Assembly (NCBI GenBank): GCA_020052445.1
Contig: JAGVPA010000023.1
Location: 1 to 61,754 of the forward strand
Direction of reading: 5' to 3'
DNA: 61,754 nucleotides
Source: a bacterium
Lineage (GTDB): Bacteria > Patescibacteriota > Patescibacteriia > UBA9934 > GWF2-40-263
The position numbers were made by a program, and so were the translations under genes. Positions 1 through 7,852 of this stretch are shown one piece after another. The notes under the pieces were generated by a model. That model saw only the letters and a list, made by a program, of their open reading frames with translations. It was not told the DNA's origin and did not search any database. Positions within the stretch are counted from its first letter, which is position 1. Each line of letters begins with the position of its first letter.

Positions 1-18
1 ATCTTTGATCGTCTTTTT

Positions 19-1029
19 TCATAATGAAAAACTTTTAACTTTTGTAATATCGCCAATAAAATTTCCAGAATCAAACATTTCGGGAGAAATTTTATAAAGG
101 TTATGCCTGTATGTTTTTTGAGCAGGTTCATCCCATTCCGACACAAAGACACATTCCGCTCCCGCGTTATGAAATGCGATATGGAAACCGCCGATTCCGG
201 CAAATAAATCTATAAATCGCAAATTATCATTTTCTTTTTTGTTTTTTGGCGAATCTTGACTCAAACCTTTTTCATAAAAATATGCTTGATTGGCGTCAAC
301 TAGCAAATCAAACAAAGAAGATTGAGAACCCTCGGCAACATATTCCGTATTCATCAGTTCCGTTTTTTTGATTTCTCCTAGTATGCTATGTACCCCGTTT
401 TTCGCAATGATAAGAAAATCAACAACATTGATACCCATTAATTGTCCCGCCTCGATTATTCTTTTGGCCACTTGCTTATCTTGTTCGCTTGGTCTCGGAT
501 CACCAGAGGGATGGTTATGGACAAGAATCACGGCCGCGGCACGCATTTCAAGCGCGGGTGCGAAAATATCGCGCGGATGGATAATACTTTTATCAAGTGT
601 TCCGATTGAAACCGTTTCTTTTTTTAATAACGCGTTTCGAGCGTTCACGTATAAACAAACAAGATGTTCTTGTTTTTTCTCTTTCAATTCGGAAACTTGA
701 GCCGCCGCATCCTCTGCGGACAAAATAAGATTGTCTGGTGCATTTTGTTTGTCATATAAACGTCCGGCAAGTGCGAGAACAGAAACAATTTGCAATGCTT
801 TGGCCGGACCAATGCCGTCAATTTGTTTTAAATCATCAACAGTAACATTCAAAAAATTATCGCCAAATTTTTTAAGAATCTTTTGCGCCAATACTTTAAC
901 ATTCGTTCCTTTAATTCCGCTTCCAAGCAAAATCGCCAACAACTCGCTGTCAGAAAGCGCATCCGCGCCTTTCTCCAAAAATTTTTCTCTCGGACGATCA
1001 AATTTAGGAATATCTTTTAATTTTGCCAT
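19..1029 (-). CDS. radC: RadC (JAMM domain) fused to the N-terminal part of a C5 cytosine methyltransferase
   Basis: 336 residues. Residues 1-220 are a full RadC protein: the N-terminal UPF0758 helices, a helix-hairpin-helix (IDGIGPAKA, about 70-77) and the metal-binding JAMM motif HNHPSGDPRP (171-180). Residues 270-330 then match motif I of a C5 DNA methyltransferase (DLFAGIGGF, 274-282) and the following SAM-binding region, before a TGA. RadC proteins normally stop near residue 225. A longer frame reaches 1113, but its extra codons overlap the rpsU terminator and a -10 box (TATACT, 1093-1098 complement), so I start at 1029. Either this is a true fusion or a methyltransferase gene broken near the window edge; a frame without a stop continues beyond. 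RadC's biochemical role is unclear in the family. Confidence 0.85.
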   Translation of the reverse strand: MAKLKDIPKFDRPREKFLEKGADALSDSELLAILLGSGIKGTNVKVLAQKILKKFGDNFLNVTVDDLKQIDGIGPAKALQIVSVLALAGRLYDKQNAPDNLILSAEDAAAQVSELKEKKQEHLVCLYVNARNALLKKETVSIGTLDKSIIHPRDIFAPALEMRAAAVILVHNHPSGDPRPSEQDKQVAKRIIEAGQLMGINVVDFLIIAKNGVHSILGEIKKTELMNTEYVAEGSQSSLFDLLVDANQAYFYEKGLSQDSPKNKKENDNLRFIDLFAGIGGFHIAFHNAGAECVFVSEWDEPAQKTYRHNLYKISPEMFDSGNFIGDITKVKSFSL

Positions 1030-1098
1030 AGTTTTTTTAATTCTTTCTAAATAAACTGTATTTTCCGCAGCCTCTGTTATTCTGCCAAACCTAGTATA

Positions 1099-1120
1099 CA
1101 AAAAAGCGGCCAAAGCCGCT
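1099..1120 (-). terminator. Rho-independent terminator of rpsU
   Basis: On the minus strand the stem AGCGGC-TTTG-GCCGCT is followed by six T, just after the rpsU stop. A TATACT hexamer follows directly and may be the -10 box for radC. Confidence 0.8.
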
Positions 1121-1127
1121 AGTTTGT

Positions 1128-1379
1128 TTATTTGCGATGTGATTTGTTTTTCTTTTCTTCTTCTTCAGTTAAACGACCGGTTTTCAATAAGAATTCACGA
1201 TGGGCGGCCGTTTCTAAACGACGAAGTGCGCTGTTTCTGAGGGAAGTTTTGTTTTTATCGCGAGCGTGGAAGCGGTGCTTTTTAGCTTCGATAAGACGGC
1301 CAGAAAGCTGAACGCGTTTGGTAAAACGACGCAACAGAGCGTCGAAGCTTTCGCCTTTACGGCGTTTTGTTTCCAACAT
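1128..1379 (-). CDS. rpsU: Small-subunit ribosomal protein bS21
   Basis: 83 residues, highly basic. The N-terminal RKGESFDALLRRF stretch is the bS21 signature. The protein joins the 30S subunit near the anti-Shine-Dalgarno end of 16S rRNA. Start chosen at the ATG at 1379 because a strong Shine-Dalgarno-like AAGGAAGGTGA lies 5-6 nt upstream; a GTG three codons earlier would sit inside that site. The acidic/basic tail (EEEEKKNKSHRK) is longer than in E. coli. It is followed by its own terminator and preceded by a 126-nt palindromic element, so it is probably a small transcript unit or the tail of the hisS transcript. Confidence 0.93.
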   Translation of the reverse strand: MLETKRRKGESFDALLRRFTKRVQLSGRLIEAKKHRFHARDKNKTSLRNSALRRLETAAHREFLLKTGRLTEEEEKKNKSHRK

Positions 1380-1401
1380 ACTTATCACCTTCCTTTCTTA
1401 C

Positions 1402-1527
1402 GCAGAGTCTGTGAATTTGGCGCATAACTTCGTCAAGGCCTAAATTTTTTGTTCAACGTATCTTTTATACGTTTCACAAAAAATTCAGGTCTTTCCTCGT
1501 TCTGCATCCAAATTCACAAACTCTGCC
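1402..1527 (-). repeat. Long hairpin repeat, family H1, copy A
   Basis: Arms of about 19 nt (GCAGAGT..GTGAATTTGG and its complement) enclose the H1 core with CCTAAATTTTTTGT / ACAAAAAATTCAGG arms. It fills the hisS-rpsU gap. Orientation is opposite to copies B-E, and the outer arms differ from theirs. Confidence 0.85.
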
Positions 1528-1588
1528 GTTAATTTTAGAATTCTTTAAAATCCTAATTTAAAATTCGACGCTGGTTATAATGCCTCCT

Positions 1589-3022
1589 TTAGCGCTTGGT
1601 GTCAAGGCCTTTGGCTATTTCCAGTTTCTTTTTCATGATTTGAATGATTTTGCTGGCATCAACAATTTCTTGAGCGCCGGATTCCATATCACGAACTATG
1701 ATTGTGCCATCAAGAACTTCCTTTTGTCCTAAGATCAAAGTAAAGAGCACGCCAAGCTTATTAGCTAATTCCAACTGAGTTTTCAAAGAGCCTTTACCAA
1801 AAGCCTCGCGGACACTAATACCAGACTGACGAAAATCCTCAAAAACCTTTAGGCCGACACGACGAGCCGAGTCACCTAACTGAGCAAAAAAGACATCGAC
1901 TTTTTTGGCTGTTGGCTGAACTTTTAATTCTTTCAAAGCCAACACAATGCGCTCCATACCCAAGGCCACACCGCAACCCGGAGTTCCCTCTCGACCACCA
2001 AGAAGTTCGACCAAACCGTCGTAACGACCGCCGCCACCAATGGCGTTCTGGGCTCGTTCACCTTCATCGTTCACTGTCCAAATCTCAAAAACTGTGCGGT
2101 TGTAATAATCGAGTCCGCGAACCAAATGTGGATCAAGTGTGTAAGGTACACCAGCTTCGTCTAAAAATTCCAAAATGCGCATGAAGTGATTTTTTGATTC
2201 CTCGTCAAGCCAATCAAGAATTTGCGGGGCGTCAGCTTTCACAGCTACACAGCCTTCAACCTTACAATCCAAAAGACGCATAGGATTTTTTAAAAGGCGG
2301 CGTTTGCAATCTTCGCAAATCTGATTTTTTTTGGTGCGATAATAAGAAGCCAATTCTGTTTTATAAGCTTGACGCGAATCCTGAGTACCGATGGAATTCA
2401 TGCGGATGTTGGTTTCCAAACCAATGGTTTTTAAAAGATTGTAGACCATGACAATAATCTGCGCGTCGATGATAGGTTCGGAACTACCAAAGGCCTCGAA
2501 ACCGATTTGATAAAACTGACGATAACGACCGGCTTGTGGACGGTCGTATCTAAAGTTTGGACCTTCGTAAAAAAACTTAACTGGCTGAGGCAGGTTTAAC
2601 ATGCCGTGATTGATATAAGCTCGCGCCGCCGAAGCCGTCATTTCTGGACGCATAACCACTTTATCACCACCCTTATCCTCAAAACCGTAAATTTCTTTTT
2701 CAACAATATCGGTCTGTTTACCGACGGTACGAATAAATAATTCCTCCTTTTCCAAAATTGGAAAATCAATCCGATCAAAACTGTAAGTCTCGGCCATGCT
2801 TTTGGTCGCTTCGCGCAAAATCTCCCAATAGATTTGTTCGTCTGGCAGAATGTCACGAAAGCCTCGCAAAAGTTCAGGGGTTTTTCGACCCTTTGGTAGC
2901 GGTACGACTGGTTGCTCTGGATCTGAGCTTTTCTTTTTTAATTCTTCCGGCTCTTCGATTTTCTCTTCAACCTTAATCGGTTTTTCTATTTTTTTCACCG
3001 GGGCTTTTATTTTGTTGGGCAT
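1589..3022 (-). CDS. hisS: Histidyl-tRNA synthetase
   Basis: 477 residues; class II synthetase that charges tRNA-His in the cytoplasm. Visible motifs: the HisA peptide LVRGLDYYNRTVFE, GGGGRYDGL, motif 3 GVALGMERI, and motif 2 around FRYDRPQAGRYRQF. The C-terminal ~95 residues are the anticodon-binding domain. The family is usually ~420 residues; the excess is an N-terminal Lys/Glu/Pro-rich, probably disordered extension of ~45 residues before PKGRKTPELLRGFRDILP. No Shine-Dalgarno is seen before the ATG. It lies between lepB and rpsU, separated from each by a copy of the H1 hairpin repeat. Confidence 0.95.
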   Translation of the reverse strand: MPNKIKAPVKKIEKPIKVEEKIEEPEELKKKSSDPEQPVVPLPKGRKTPELLRGFRDILPDEQIYWEILREATKSMAETYSFDRIDFPILEKEELFIRTVGKQTDIVEKEIYGFEDKGGDKVVMRPEMTASAARAYINHGMLNLPQPVKFFYEGPNFRYDRPQAGRYRQFYQIGFEAFGSSEPIIDAQIIVMVYNLLKTIGLETNIRMNSIGTQDSRQAYKTELASYYRTKKNQICEDCKRRLLKNPMRLLDCKVEGCVAVKADAPQILDWLDEESKNHFMRILEFLDEAGVPYTLDPHLVRGLDYYNRTVFEIWTVNDEGERAQNAIGGGGRYDGLVELLGGREGTPGCGVALGMERIVLALKELKVQPTAKKVDVFFAQLGDSARRVGLKVFEDFRQSGISVREAFGKGSLKTQLELANKLGVLFTLILGQKEVLDGTIIVRDMESGAQEIVDASKIIQIMKKKLEIAKGLDTKR

Positions 3023-3041
3023 ATCTGGTGGAAATTATTTC

Positions 3042-3096
3042 CCGCCGTCATAGGATTTTGGCGGGACCCCGTCAAAGGCCTCCGTCGGCGGGGGAA
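3042..3096. repeat. GC-rich palindromic repeat, copy 1 (family G)
   Basis: Starts CCCGCCGTCATAGGATTTTG and ends TCCGTCGGCGGGG. An exact reverse-complement copy lies at 12455-12509 and a diverged one at 11155-11207. It is followed by short AATTTTCGAATTA words to about 3130. Confidence 0.8.
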
Positions 3097-3201
3097 TTTT
3101 CGAATTATTGAATTATCGAATTAAGGAAGCTCGATTTTTTAGAATAAGAAATTTCCTTCATTTAACATTCCAACATTGGTAATTCGTTTTCTAAATTATA
3201 T

Positions 3202-3322
3202 AGGGCTTTTTCATTTGGATGCAGAACGAGGAAAAGCCTGAATTTTTTGTGAGACGTATGCCTTATACGTTGAACAAAAAATTCAGGTTTTGACGAAGTT
3301 ATGCGCCAAATGAGAAAGTCCT
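3202..3322 (-). repeat. Long hairpin repeat, family H1, copy B
   Basis: Ends AGGGCTTTTTCATTTGG and CCAAATGAGAAAGTCCT pair; the inner arms CCTGAATTTTTTGT and ACAAAAAATTCAGG pair perfectly. It starts one nucleotide after the lepB stop codon on the minus transcript. Confidence 0.9.
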
Positions 3323-3323
3323 A

Positions 3324-3947
3324 TTACAAATTGTAAGATGGGGTTTCAAAAGTGCCGATTCTATCAAAAGGTAAACCGCGCACCCAGACCCGACCGATAA
3401 TATCCTCTTTTGGCAAAACTCCCCAAACCCGCGAATCAGAACTGGCATCGCGATGATCGCCAAGAACAAAATATTCGTCGACTCCAAGTGTGACCTTTTT
3501 TGTCCCTGTCGTCACCGTACCTTCCGGCAAATAAACCGATTCGTCAAGCGCTAGGCCGTTTGGATGTTCATCGTTATAAATTATTACTCGACCGTTTGAG
3601 ACCTCAACTGTCTCGCCTGGCAAACCAATAATTCGCTTAATGAAAAATTCCGATGGATCTTTTGGATAACGAAAAACAATAGTTTCGCCGCGAGCCGGCG
3701 CCTCAAATCGATAACTCAATTCGTCGATAATCAAATATTCACGATCGTAAAAATTCGGTTCCATGGACGCGCCTTTAACATAAAAAGGCTGAACCAAAAA
3801 ATAACGAATAGGAATAATAATAGCCGCAGAAATAACAGCGATTTGAACAAACTCCAAAATCAAAACAATCACCGTTCCGGCCGGGATGCCGAATTTACGG
3901 TGCCAAAAAGTGTCATTTGAGTGTTCCTGGCGACAAAAAAGTTTCAT
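3324..3947 (-). CDS. lepB: Signal peptidase I
   Basis: 207 residues. One membrane segment (about 22-47) is followed by the catalytic serine in GASMEP (Ser61) and the general base lysine in FIKRIIGLPGE (Lys104). The later box GDHRDASSDSRVWG is the conserved S26 region. The enzyme cleaves signal peptides at the outer face of the membrane, with the N-terminus in the cytoplasm. Length is typical for a short bacterial form. The minus transcript probably continues into hisS through the H1 hairpin and a G-family repeat. Confidence 0.93.
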   Translation of the reverse strand: MKLFCRQEHSNDTFWHRKFGIPAGTVIVLILEFVQIAVISAAIIIPIRYFLVQPFYVKGASMEPNFYDREYLIIDELSYRFEAPARGETIVFRYPKDPSEFFIKRIIGLPGETVEVSNGRVIIYNDEHPNGLALDESVYLPEGTVTTGTKKVTLGVDEYFVLGDHRDASSDSRVWGVLPKEDIIGRVWVRGLPFDRIGTFETPSYNL

Positions 3948-3991
3948 AGTTCTTGTCTAAAATACTCCAAATAAAAAGAAAAAGCAAGAGG

Positions 3992-4131
3992 GGGCGCGAA
4001 TTACGAATTGGTACGAATATACGAATTACGAATGTTGGCGAATATTACAAATACTGATTTTGAAATTAGCAAATTTGTATTCGTACCAATTCGCAATTCG
4101 TATATTCGCGTCGTATTCGTAATTCGCGCCC
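3992..4131. repeat. Long palindrome built of ACGAATT words
   Basis: About 60-nt arms, beginning GGGGCGCGAATTACGAATT and ending with its near complement, are made of repeated ACGAAT/ATTCGT words. It separates lepB from the next small genes. No coding sense is evident. Confidence 0.75.
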
Positions 4132-4162
4132 AAAAAAAAATCCCGGCAGAGATGCGCGGGAT
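4132..4162 (-). terminator. Rho-independent terminator of the 4.2-4.6 kb small-gene patch
   Basis: Minus strand: ATCCCG / CGGGAT stem with an 11-nt loop followed by nine or more T. It shows that the patch upstream is transcribed on the minus strand. Confidence 0.65.
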
Positions 4163-4180
4163 AGGACGTCTTGTTGAGAA

Positions 4181-4611
4181 CCGATGGTTCACTTGTTGCG
4201 AGCGACTCGGCGAGGACTAGGGTCGCGGAGACTGGCCTGGTCGCGCCTTCTCTGTTCCTCGTCTTCGGGAGACCCAACCACTACCAAATGAGGTTTCCGA
4301 TCACGAGAAGGACCGCTGTGAGTACCATCTCCGTCACCAGGAGATGTTTTTTCTCTTTCTCTTTCTTTTTCGGTAGAGGCGGCTTTCCGGACGGAATGAA
4401 GTCCCTGACAACTTCGGGTTCCTGTGCCTCGACCAGAACAAAATCCCCGGTCGGCCAGTGGCCTGTTTCTGATTGGTGATCACTTCTTGCGAGTGACTCA
4501 ATCTCATCAGTTCTTCCCTATCTCGTCTCTCCTGTCATGAGGGTCGGTAGCTGGATTACCTAGTATTTCTCGACCACGGACTCCACATATAATCTTCGCT
4601 CTAACCAACAT
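4181..4611 (-). pseudogene. Possible frame-broken small membrane protein gene
   Basis: An ATG at 4611 with a good Shine-Dalgarno-like AGAGGAAAG opens a 34-codon frame (starts MLVRAKIICGVRG) ending at 4507. Protein-like sequence then continues in a second frame (HWPTGDFVLVEAQEPEVV, a Lys/Glu run, then a hydrophobic segment MVLTAVLLVIGNLIW, stop near 4281). It goes on in a third frame (VVGSPEDEEQRRRD..., stop near 4181). This is either one gene with two frameshifts or overlapping tiny genes. GC content is higher than in the surroundings. I do not recognise the protein. Confidence 0.35.
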
Positions 4612-4668
4612 TTATTCTTTCCTCTTTTTTATCCGTTGATTGTTGAATCAGGTGTTTGGTAAGGCCTC

Positions 4669-5025
4669 CTATGAAGATTCTTGCTTTCGTCTCTCGGCTC
4701 CTCGTTCCATAATAAAAGTTCTGAGAGCCGCGAGATCCTTCATGGTAAAGGTTTGACCTGATAGAAAAACAATTCCGATGAAGACCACGGCCTCCAACGG
4801 TGTCAAAAGATCAAAGATATGATGCCACGCTTCATGAATGGAGCGAGGCAGCGTAACCAGATTATTTCCATCTCGGCCGCCACGAGCCCAGGGAAGAATA
4901 TGATGAATAGAAGGACCGTGCCGTTCTTCTCCACCATTCTTCCTTTTGAGCAATTTAGCCTTGACAGCCCGTCTTCTGGCTCGCTTCCGCTGTTTTCGTT
5001 CCTTACGAGTTGTGGTTCTCTTCAC
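4669..5025 (-). CDS. HNH-like endonuclease, small
   Basis: 118 residues with a GTG start preceded by GGAAGGAAAAAGA, a good ribosome-binding site. A strongly basic N-terminus (residues 1-30) leads to an HNH-like core: SIHHILPWARGG, NNLVTLP and HEAWHHIF (about 39-70), giving the His-His / Asn / His pattern of the family. The zinc-knuckle cysteines seen in many HNH proteins are absent. A hydrophobic stretch (LEAVVFIGIVFLSG) follows. Likely a nicking or cutting nuclease or its relic; the target is unknown. Neighbouring genes do not suggest a phage. Confidence 0.6.
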   Translation of the reverse strand: MKRTTTRKERKQRKRARRRAVKAKLLKRKNGGEERHGPSIHHILPWARGGRDGNNLVTLPRSIHEAWHHIFDLLTPLEAVVFIGIVFLSGQTFTMKDLAALRTFIMERGAERRKQESS

Positions 5026-5085
5026 TCTTTTTCCTTCCGAAGATTGATTAGGTTAGAAAACAGAGCACCTTAACAACTTCCCACC

Positions 5086-5121
5086 TCCGACAGTTATTTT
5101 TTTAAAAAAATAACTGTCGGA
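5086..5121. terminator. 36-bp perfect palindrome, terminator for the 5131-5463 gene
   Basis: TCCGACAGTTAT plus seven T, then seven A plus the exact complement. In RNA from either strand it gives a stem with a U-rich arm. It lies 10 nt past the stop of the gene to its right. Confidence 0.8.
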
Positions 5122-5130
5122 AATGACAAT

Positions 5131-5463
5131 TTATTTTGGTGGTTCAAGTTTCTTTTTTGCGGCTGTGAAAGCAGCGTAAATTAAAGAAGAATCACCTTCC
5201 TCGAAAGCTCTTCTGACTGGTTCAACAAGTTCCGGACAAACGGCACTAATTGCCTCTATTAAAAATAACCTATCACTCTTCGGATAATTTTTTATTAACG
5301 CGTCGATATTTGGCCCCGGTTTCCCCATTTCATCGTCCAGAGCTTTATCAAATTTCTGTTCTAATAAAATTAATCTATCTAAATTAATTCTTCTTTCGGC
5401 ATCAAAATCTAAAAAAACTTGTCCTGTTCCATCACCAGATTCTGAAAAGTTTTTTCGAACCAT
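5131..5463 (-). CDS. Hypothetical protein
   Basis: 110 residues, soluble, mixed charge, starting MVRKNFSESGDGTG. No motif that I recognise and no membrane segment. A Glu/Asp/Lys-rich helical middle (LILLEQKFDKALDDEM) and a C-terminal FTAAKKKLEPPK are visible. The ATG has no clear Shine-Dalgarno. It is followed by the perfect palindrome terminator and preceded by tRNA-Val on the same strand, so it may be co-transcribed with the tRNA. Confidence 0.55.
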   Translation of the reverse strand: MVRKNFSESGDGTGQVFLDFDAERRINLDRLILLEQKFDKALDDEMGKPGPNIDALIKNYPKSDRLFLIEAISAVCPELVEPVRRAFEEGDSSLIYAAFTAAKKKLEPPK

Positions 5464-5491
5464 ATAAAATCTAAATTATATGAACCGGCCA

Positions 5492-5517
5492 ACCACGTCG
5501 CTCGCGAGCGACGTGGT
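5492..5517. repeat. 26-bp perfect palindrome overlapping the tRNA-Val 3' end
   Basis: ACCACGTCGCTCG followed by its exact complement. The last four bases on the minus-strand gene are the discriminator A and encoded CCA of tRNA-Val, so the trailer can pair with the tRNA 3' end. No T run follows on the minus strand. Confidence 0.8.
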
Positions 5518-5590
5518 GGACGTTACTGGATTCGAACCAGTGACCTTTGCAATGTGAATGCAACGCTCTAACCAGCTGAGCTAAACGTCC
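5514..5590 (-). tRNA. tRNA-Val (CAC)
   Basis: Cloverleaf: acceptor GGACGTT/AACGTCC, D arm GCTCAGCTGGTTAGAGC, anticodon stem TTGCA/TGCAA with loop TTCACAT (anticodon CAC), T arm CTGG-TTCGAAT-CCAG. CCA is encoded. It reads valine GTG codons. Confidence 0.93.
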
Positions 5591-5754
5591 TTTTTTGAAA
5601 TCTGAATTTCAAAAACCAGATTAACATAGTTTGCCGAAAAAAATCAAGAAAATGGCAAAATTATCCTCTTTACTTTTTCATTGTTTTGTGATAATTTTAG
5701 GGCACTCCCCGCGTCGAAGACCCTGAGTCCAATCGAAGGGTTTAATTCATCCGA

Positions 5755-6165
5755 ATGTTTTCAACTATGGGAAAACAGTTAACCAAACAAGATCTTTTTG
5801 AAGTTGTTAACACAATTGTTAATAAGTCCAACCAAGATCTGCTCGAGGTTATCAGTGAGTCATTCTCCGAACTTGAAGGAAGAATGGCCACCAAAACCGA
5901 TCTGCTAAGTCTGGCCACAAAAATTGACTTGATCGAACAAAGAATGGCCACCAAGGCTGATTTGGCCGCCCTGGAAACCAGAATGGTTTCTAAGGATTAT
6001 CTTGATAAAAAACTGTCTGATCTTCACGGCAATCTTTTGGAGACTATTCGCAAAGAAGATGCTAAGCTTGGGTCTCTAGCCAGCAAACTAGCCGATCATA
6101 AGGTTCTGCCAGTCAAAGAAGTTCGTGAAATTTTGGCCATGGAACCGTTCGCCAAATTATCTTAA
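5755..6165 (+). CDS. Coiled-coil protein, function unknown
   Basis: 136 residues. After a short helical start (KQDLFEVVNTIVNKS) there is a heptad pattern with two similar units, RMATKTDLLSLATKID and RMATKADLAALETRM (about 43-80), then LDKKLSDLHGNLLETI. This is a typical short coiled coil; no catalytic motif is seen. Proteins of this general look are common in Patescibacteria, but their role is not known to me. A second ATG four codons in could be the real start. It is a single-gene unit: a terminator follows at once and the LCP promoter lies beyond. Confidence 0.7.
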   Translation: MFSTMGKQLTKQDLFEVVNTIVNKSNQDLLEVISESFSELEGRMATKTDLLSLATKIDLIEQRMATKADLAALETRMVSKDYLDKKLSDLHGNLLETIRKEDAKLGSLASKLADHKVLPVKEVREILAMEPFAKLS

Positions 6166-6174
6166 CTTTTTAAT

Positions 6175-6199
6175 AAAACCGTCATTAATCGACGGTTTT
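6175..6199 (+). terminator. Rho-independent terminator after the coiled-coil gene
   Basis: AAAACCGTC-ATTAATC-GACGGTTTT, 10 nt after the stop codon. Confidence 0.8.
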
Positions 6200-6239
6200 A
6201 TGTTGCAAAATTTTTCAAAATTCACTTAAGACCCAAAAG

Positions 6240-6268
6240 TTGCCAAAACTGTTTTTTTTCTTTATAAT
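6240..6268 (+). promoter_or_regulatory. Sigma70-type promoter of the LCP gene
   Basis: TTGCCA, a 17-nt spacer, then TATAAT (6263-6268). Transcription would begin near 6275, giving a leader of about 17 nt before the ATG at 6292. Confidence 0.75.
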
Positions 6269-6291
6269 AAGGCCGTCAAAAGCCATTTGCT

Positions 6292-7839
6292 ATGGAACAA
6301 CACAAAATCGACTTTTTAAAGGAAAAACACAGCCTTAACGTTGACCGGCGTCGACCTTTTGTTTTTTTTGGTAAAATTTTTGCGGCAGTCCTAATTGTTA
6401 CAGCTGGTCTAGGTGCCGCCTTTTCCTTCAATATAAAAACCGGTGGTGATGTCTCCTTGGCCGATGTGCCACGTTTTTCTTTGTTTGATACCTTACGCAG
6501 TCTTCTCTCTTCAGACGATGACGCTTTAAGTGGTGCAGAAAACGATCGTATCAATCTTTTACTCCTCGGTGTCGGTGGCGATGGCCACGATGGCGCACAA
6601 CTTACCGATACAATTATCTTTACCAGTCTTAGACCGTCGGACAAAGCCGTGGGCATGATGTCAATTCCCCGCGACCTAACAGTTCCAGTATCAAACGAAG
6701 GCTGGAGAAAAATTAATGCTGTGAATGCTTTGGCCGAAGCTAAGGAAAAAGGCAGTGGTCCAGTCGCCACCAGTCAAATTCTTTCTTCCCTTCTTGACCA
6801 AGAAGTAAATTATTATGTCAAAGTAGATTTCGACGGTTTTGCCGAACTCATAGACGAACTGGACGGTCTAAATATTTACGTGGAAAAAACTTTTTCTGAT
6901 TACGAGTATCCAATTCACGGTATGGAAGATGCTAACTGTGGTAGCACAACTCAAACCGACGAAGCCGGCGAAACCATCGAGGTGCCTTTTTACAGTTGTC
7001 GCTATGAAACACTCTCCTTTCAAGAAGGCTGGACGCAAATGGATGGCGAGACGGCTCTCAAATATGTCCGCTCACGCCACGGCAATAACGGCGAGGCTTC
7101 TGATTTTGCTCGCAGTCGTCGACAACAAAATCTACTCATTGCCCTTAAAGAAAAAATTCTTGATTTAAACACCTTAAGTCACCCTTCAAGAATCACGGCT
7201 ATCCTCAAGGCACTCGAGGAACACATTCAAACCAACTTAACCATCGGCGAACTTTTAATTCTTGGTCGTGAATACGGAAATATTGATCGTGGACAAATTG
7301 CTAACCAGGTTCTCGACACCGCGGAAGACGGCCCGCTTTACGCCACTTCCATGAACGGCGCTTATGTCATTCTACCAAAAAATGATGACTGGACACCGAT
7401 TCAAAATTTGGCCGCTAATATTTTTTCGCAAACTACCTCGACCGATTCTGTGGCCATAAATTCTCAGTTTGTCCCTCAATTTATTAAAGTGGAAATTCAA
7501 AACGGTACAACAATTTCCGGACTGGCTTTTCAAGCTTCACAACTTCTCTCGGCTCAGGGTTTTGAAATAGTAAAAATCGGCAATGCCGAAGATCGCAGTT
7601 TTGAACACACAATTATTTACGATTTAACCAATGGCGAAAAAGCTGATGAATTAAAAAATCTGCAAAAAACCTTGGAGGCCGAAGTTGCCATGTCAACCAC
7701 CGGCTGGATTTTTTCCGGCGAAATCGTCCCAAAAGAAATCACCGTCACCGATGAAGGCTATTCTTCAAAGGCCACGACCGACGATTTGGATTTTTTAATT
7801 ATTCTAGGTGAAAACAGTGCCAATTTAGTCCGAAGATAA
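6292..7839 (+). CDS. LytR-CpsA-Psr (LCP) family cell-wall ligase with LytR_C domain
   Basis: 515 residues. A short cytoplasmic basic tail and one membrane helix (about 25-47) anchor it. The LCP domain follows (about 80-290), with NLLLLGVGGDG, DTIIFTSLRPS, MMSIPRDLTV and KYVRSRHGNN, which carry the conserved Asp and Arg residues of the pyrophosphate-lipid binding site. The C-terminal 120 residues look like LytR_C. The family transfers glycopolymers from lipid carriers to peptidoglycan, or attaches surface polymers, outside the membrane. It has its own promoter and lies 13 nt ahead of der. Substrate cannot be told from sequence. Confidence 0.88.
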   Translation: MEQHKIDFLKEKHSLNVDRRRPFVFFGKIFAAVLIVTAGLGAAFSFNIKTGGDVSLADVPRFSLFDTLRSLLSSDDDALSGAENDRINLLLLGVGGDGHDGAQLTDTIIFTSLRPSDKAVGMMSIPRDLTVPVSNEGWRKINAVNALAEAKEKGSGPVATSQILSSLLDQEVNYYVKVDFDGFAELIDELDGLNIYVEKTFSDYEYPIHGMEDANCGSTTQTDEAGETIEVPFYSCRYETLSFQEGWTQMDGETALKYVRSRHGNNGEASDFARSRRQQNLLIALKEKILDLNTLSHPSRITAILKALEEHIQTNLTIGELLILGREYGNIDRGQIANQVLDTAEDGPLYATSMNGAYVILPKNDDWTPIQNLAANIFSQTTSTDSVAINSQFVPQFIKVEIQNGTTISGLAFQASQLLSAQGFEIVKIGNAEDRSFEHTIIYDLTNGEKADELKNLQKTLEAEVAMSTTGWIFSGEIVPKEITVTDEGYSSKATTDDLDFLIILGENSANLVRR

Positions 7840-7852
7840 TTCCAAAACTTTT

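Noticed and set aside
4026-4277. 83-codon minus frame running into the ACGAATT palindrome
   Set aside because: Its C-terminal half is translated repeat words and a terminator; no support as a real gene.
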